64,000 nt of DNA, taken from NCBI GenBank assembly GCA_019359395.1, contig JAHHHK010000003.1:274053-338052 (forward strand), read 5' to 3'. Below the pieces are notes generated by a model. The model had not been told where the DNA came from. It did not search any database and worked only from the letters and a program-made list of their open reading frames with translations. Every line of letters starts with the position of its first letter. The first letter of the stretch is position 1. Position numbers and translations under genes: made by a program. Below are positions 63,268 to 64,000 of this stretch, piece by piece. Source of the stretch: Komarekiella atlantica HA4396-MV6. GTDB taxonomy: Bacteria > Cyanobacteriota > Cyanobacteriia > Cyanobacteriales > Nostocaceae.

Positions 63268-63659
63268 TTTTTCTAGTTGATCATAATCTTGAAAGACATG
63301 CCTTGATTTTGTCCGGCAGTATTAGCAACCAAGGGTGGCTTGATTGGCTCTCAATTCGTTTCGTTACCCTTGAAGAAATGGCATTGTCAATTAAAAGTGA
63401 CGATAGAATTGTCTGGCAATTTGCTCAATCCAATCAAATGATTTTGCTGACAGCAAATCGACGGATGAAAGGAAAGAACTCACTCGAACAAGTGTTGCGA
63501 GAGGAAAATATTCCAACTTCGCTTCCGGTAATTACTCTTGGAGACGCTGATCGATTTTTGAAAGACTCTGACTATCGAGAAGCGTGTGTCAATCGCCTTA
63601 TTGAGATAATGCTTTACATTGAAAATTACATGGGAGCAAGTCGAGTATTCATTCCTTGA
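63264..63659 (+). CDS. DUF5615/PIN-like protein, toxin candidate
   Basis: 131 residues. The N-terminus MIFLVDHNLERHALIL has the single-strand-Asp (D6) start common in DUF5615 PIN-like proteins. Further acidic residues lie in VTLEEMAL, KSDDRIVW and LGDADRFL, and TANRRMKGKNS replaces the usual TxDxDF box. It is coupled to the DUF433 gene through ATGA. The family is a putative nuclease toxin; I call it from context and the N-terminal motif, so activity is not certain. Confidence 0.65.
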   Translation: MIFLVDHNLERHALILSGSISNQGWLDWLSIRFVTLEEMALSIKSDDRIVWQFAQSNQMILLTANRRMKGKNSLEQVLREENIPTSLPVITLGDADRFLKDSDYREACVNRLIEIMLYIENYMGASRVFIP

Positions 63660-63830
63660 TATTCTCTCCTACTAACCCTTGCAGATATAACGGGAGTCTC
63701 CTAGAGGTGTGAGATGAGATGCATCTTGTCGAGCGATCGCAATCGTATCGATCAAAACACGCCATAACTTAATCGTCAACAGTTAAGAGCGATCGCTATC
63801 CTCTGAGCGATCTTTACAACAAGCTGTCGG

Positions 63831-64000
63831 CTACTTTACTTCTATATACGAGATTATGTCATTAAAGTCCTTGCCAACAAATTTATGCTCACCAGAACCA
63901 TACTCACGGCATCGACCACCAGTGTTATGTTCACATACACGTACTACTGTATCTGGTGGCACGCGTAATGAGCTAATAGTGTCATTACCAACAACACTTA
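63831..64000 (-). CDS. Beta/gamma-crystallin-like protein, C-terminal part (5' end outside window)
   Basis: On the minus strand the frame is open from the window edge to the stop TAG at 63833-63831, about 56 residues. It reads VVGNDTISSLRVPPDTVVRV...CREYGSGEHKFVGKDFNDIISYIEVK. Two N/D-N/D-x-x-S-type calcium motifs (NDTISS and NDIISY) and the YxxxxxxxG-type Greek key hint at a beta/gamma-crystallin or I36-type inhibitor domain. Only the end is visible. Confidence 0.65.
   Translation of the reverse strand, partial: SVVGNDTISSLRVPPDTVVRVCEHNTGGRCREYGSGEHKFVGKDFNDIISYIEVK

Overview
This window looks like chromosome from a filamentous, Nostoc-like cyanobacterium. It is AT-leaning, carries very many HIP1 octamers (GCGATCGC), heptamer tandem repeats (three TTAGTCA at 23815-23835, four CCCAATC-type at 23851-23878), and dispersed palindromic repeats. 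It also has a c6-type cytochrome, a cyanobacterial-type LexA with a matching SOS box, and many cyanobacterial conserved hypothetical proteins. No rRNA, phage structural genes, transposase or CRISPR array was seen; one tRNA (Thr, UGU) is present.

Layout. 1-3.3 kb: two-component/c-di-GMP cluster (3' end of a histidine kinase overlapping a REC-EAL protein, then a REC-histidine kinase with a paralogous receiver). 3.3-8.9 kb: sugar dehydrogenase-like lipoprotein, cupin, HEAT-repeat protein, GNAT, two small membrane proteins and an AmpG-like MFS carrier. 9.2-23.8 kb: DNA phosphorothioation (Dnd) island. dndC, dndD, dndE and a Dnd-associated methyltransferase run on the minus strand, and dndB is divergent. 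Beyond dndB, all on the minus strand, lie an HNH nuclease with a probable sulfur-binding-type N-terminus, a Dnd-associated small protein, two Uma2-type nucleases, a second DndD-like ATPase coupled to an easily missed 57-aa ORF, and an SF2 helicase of the Dnd-linked 'restriction' type. 23.9-30.8 kb: lexA, argF, tRNA-Thr, a DUF2795 protein, trxA, a DUF2805 protein and an APC permease. 31-32 kb: HicB-like/PIN toxin-antitoxin pair followed by the wreck of a second VapBC. 32-46.6 kb: trmFO, an FAD oxidoreductase, tex, a ferredoxin, small membrane proteins, cytochrome c6-like, aldo/keto reductase, and a 1155-aa CHAT-STAND-TPR protein. 46.6-49 kb: small antitoxin-like genes, a 21-bp minisatellite, DUF4385 and VOC proteins. 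49.3-58.4 kb: envelope/carbohydrate run (PAP2, holin-like, rhomboid, pentapeptide lipoprotein, phospholipase D, GH63-like glucosidase, metallophosphoesterase). 58.5-64 kb: a VapC/antitoxin pair, a multi-sensor histidine kinase, a secreted protein, a DUF433/DUF5615-like pair, and the 3' end of a probable beta/gamma-crystallin gene.

How it fits together. The most interesting unit is the Dnd island. The modification genes dndBCDE are present, but neither the cysteine desulfurase DndA nor the usual restriction partners DndFGH is in the window. Their place next to dndB is taken by a different set of genes that could form an alternative restriction/effector module. The rest is mainly core metabolism and signalling, interspersed with toxin-antitoxin modules and repeats. 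All functions are read from motifs and family knowledge by eye; no database search was run.
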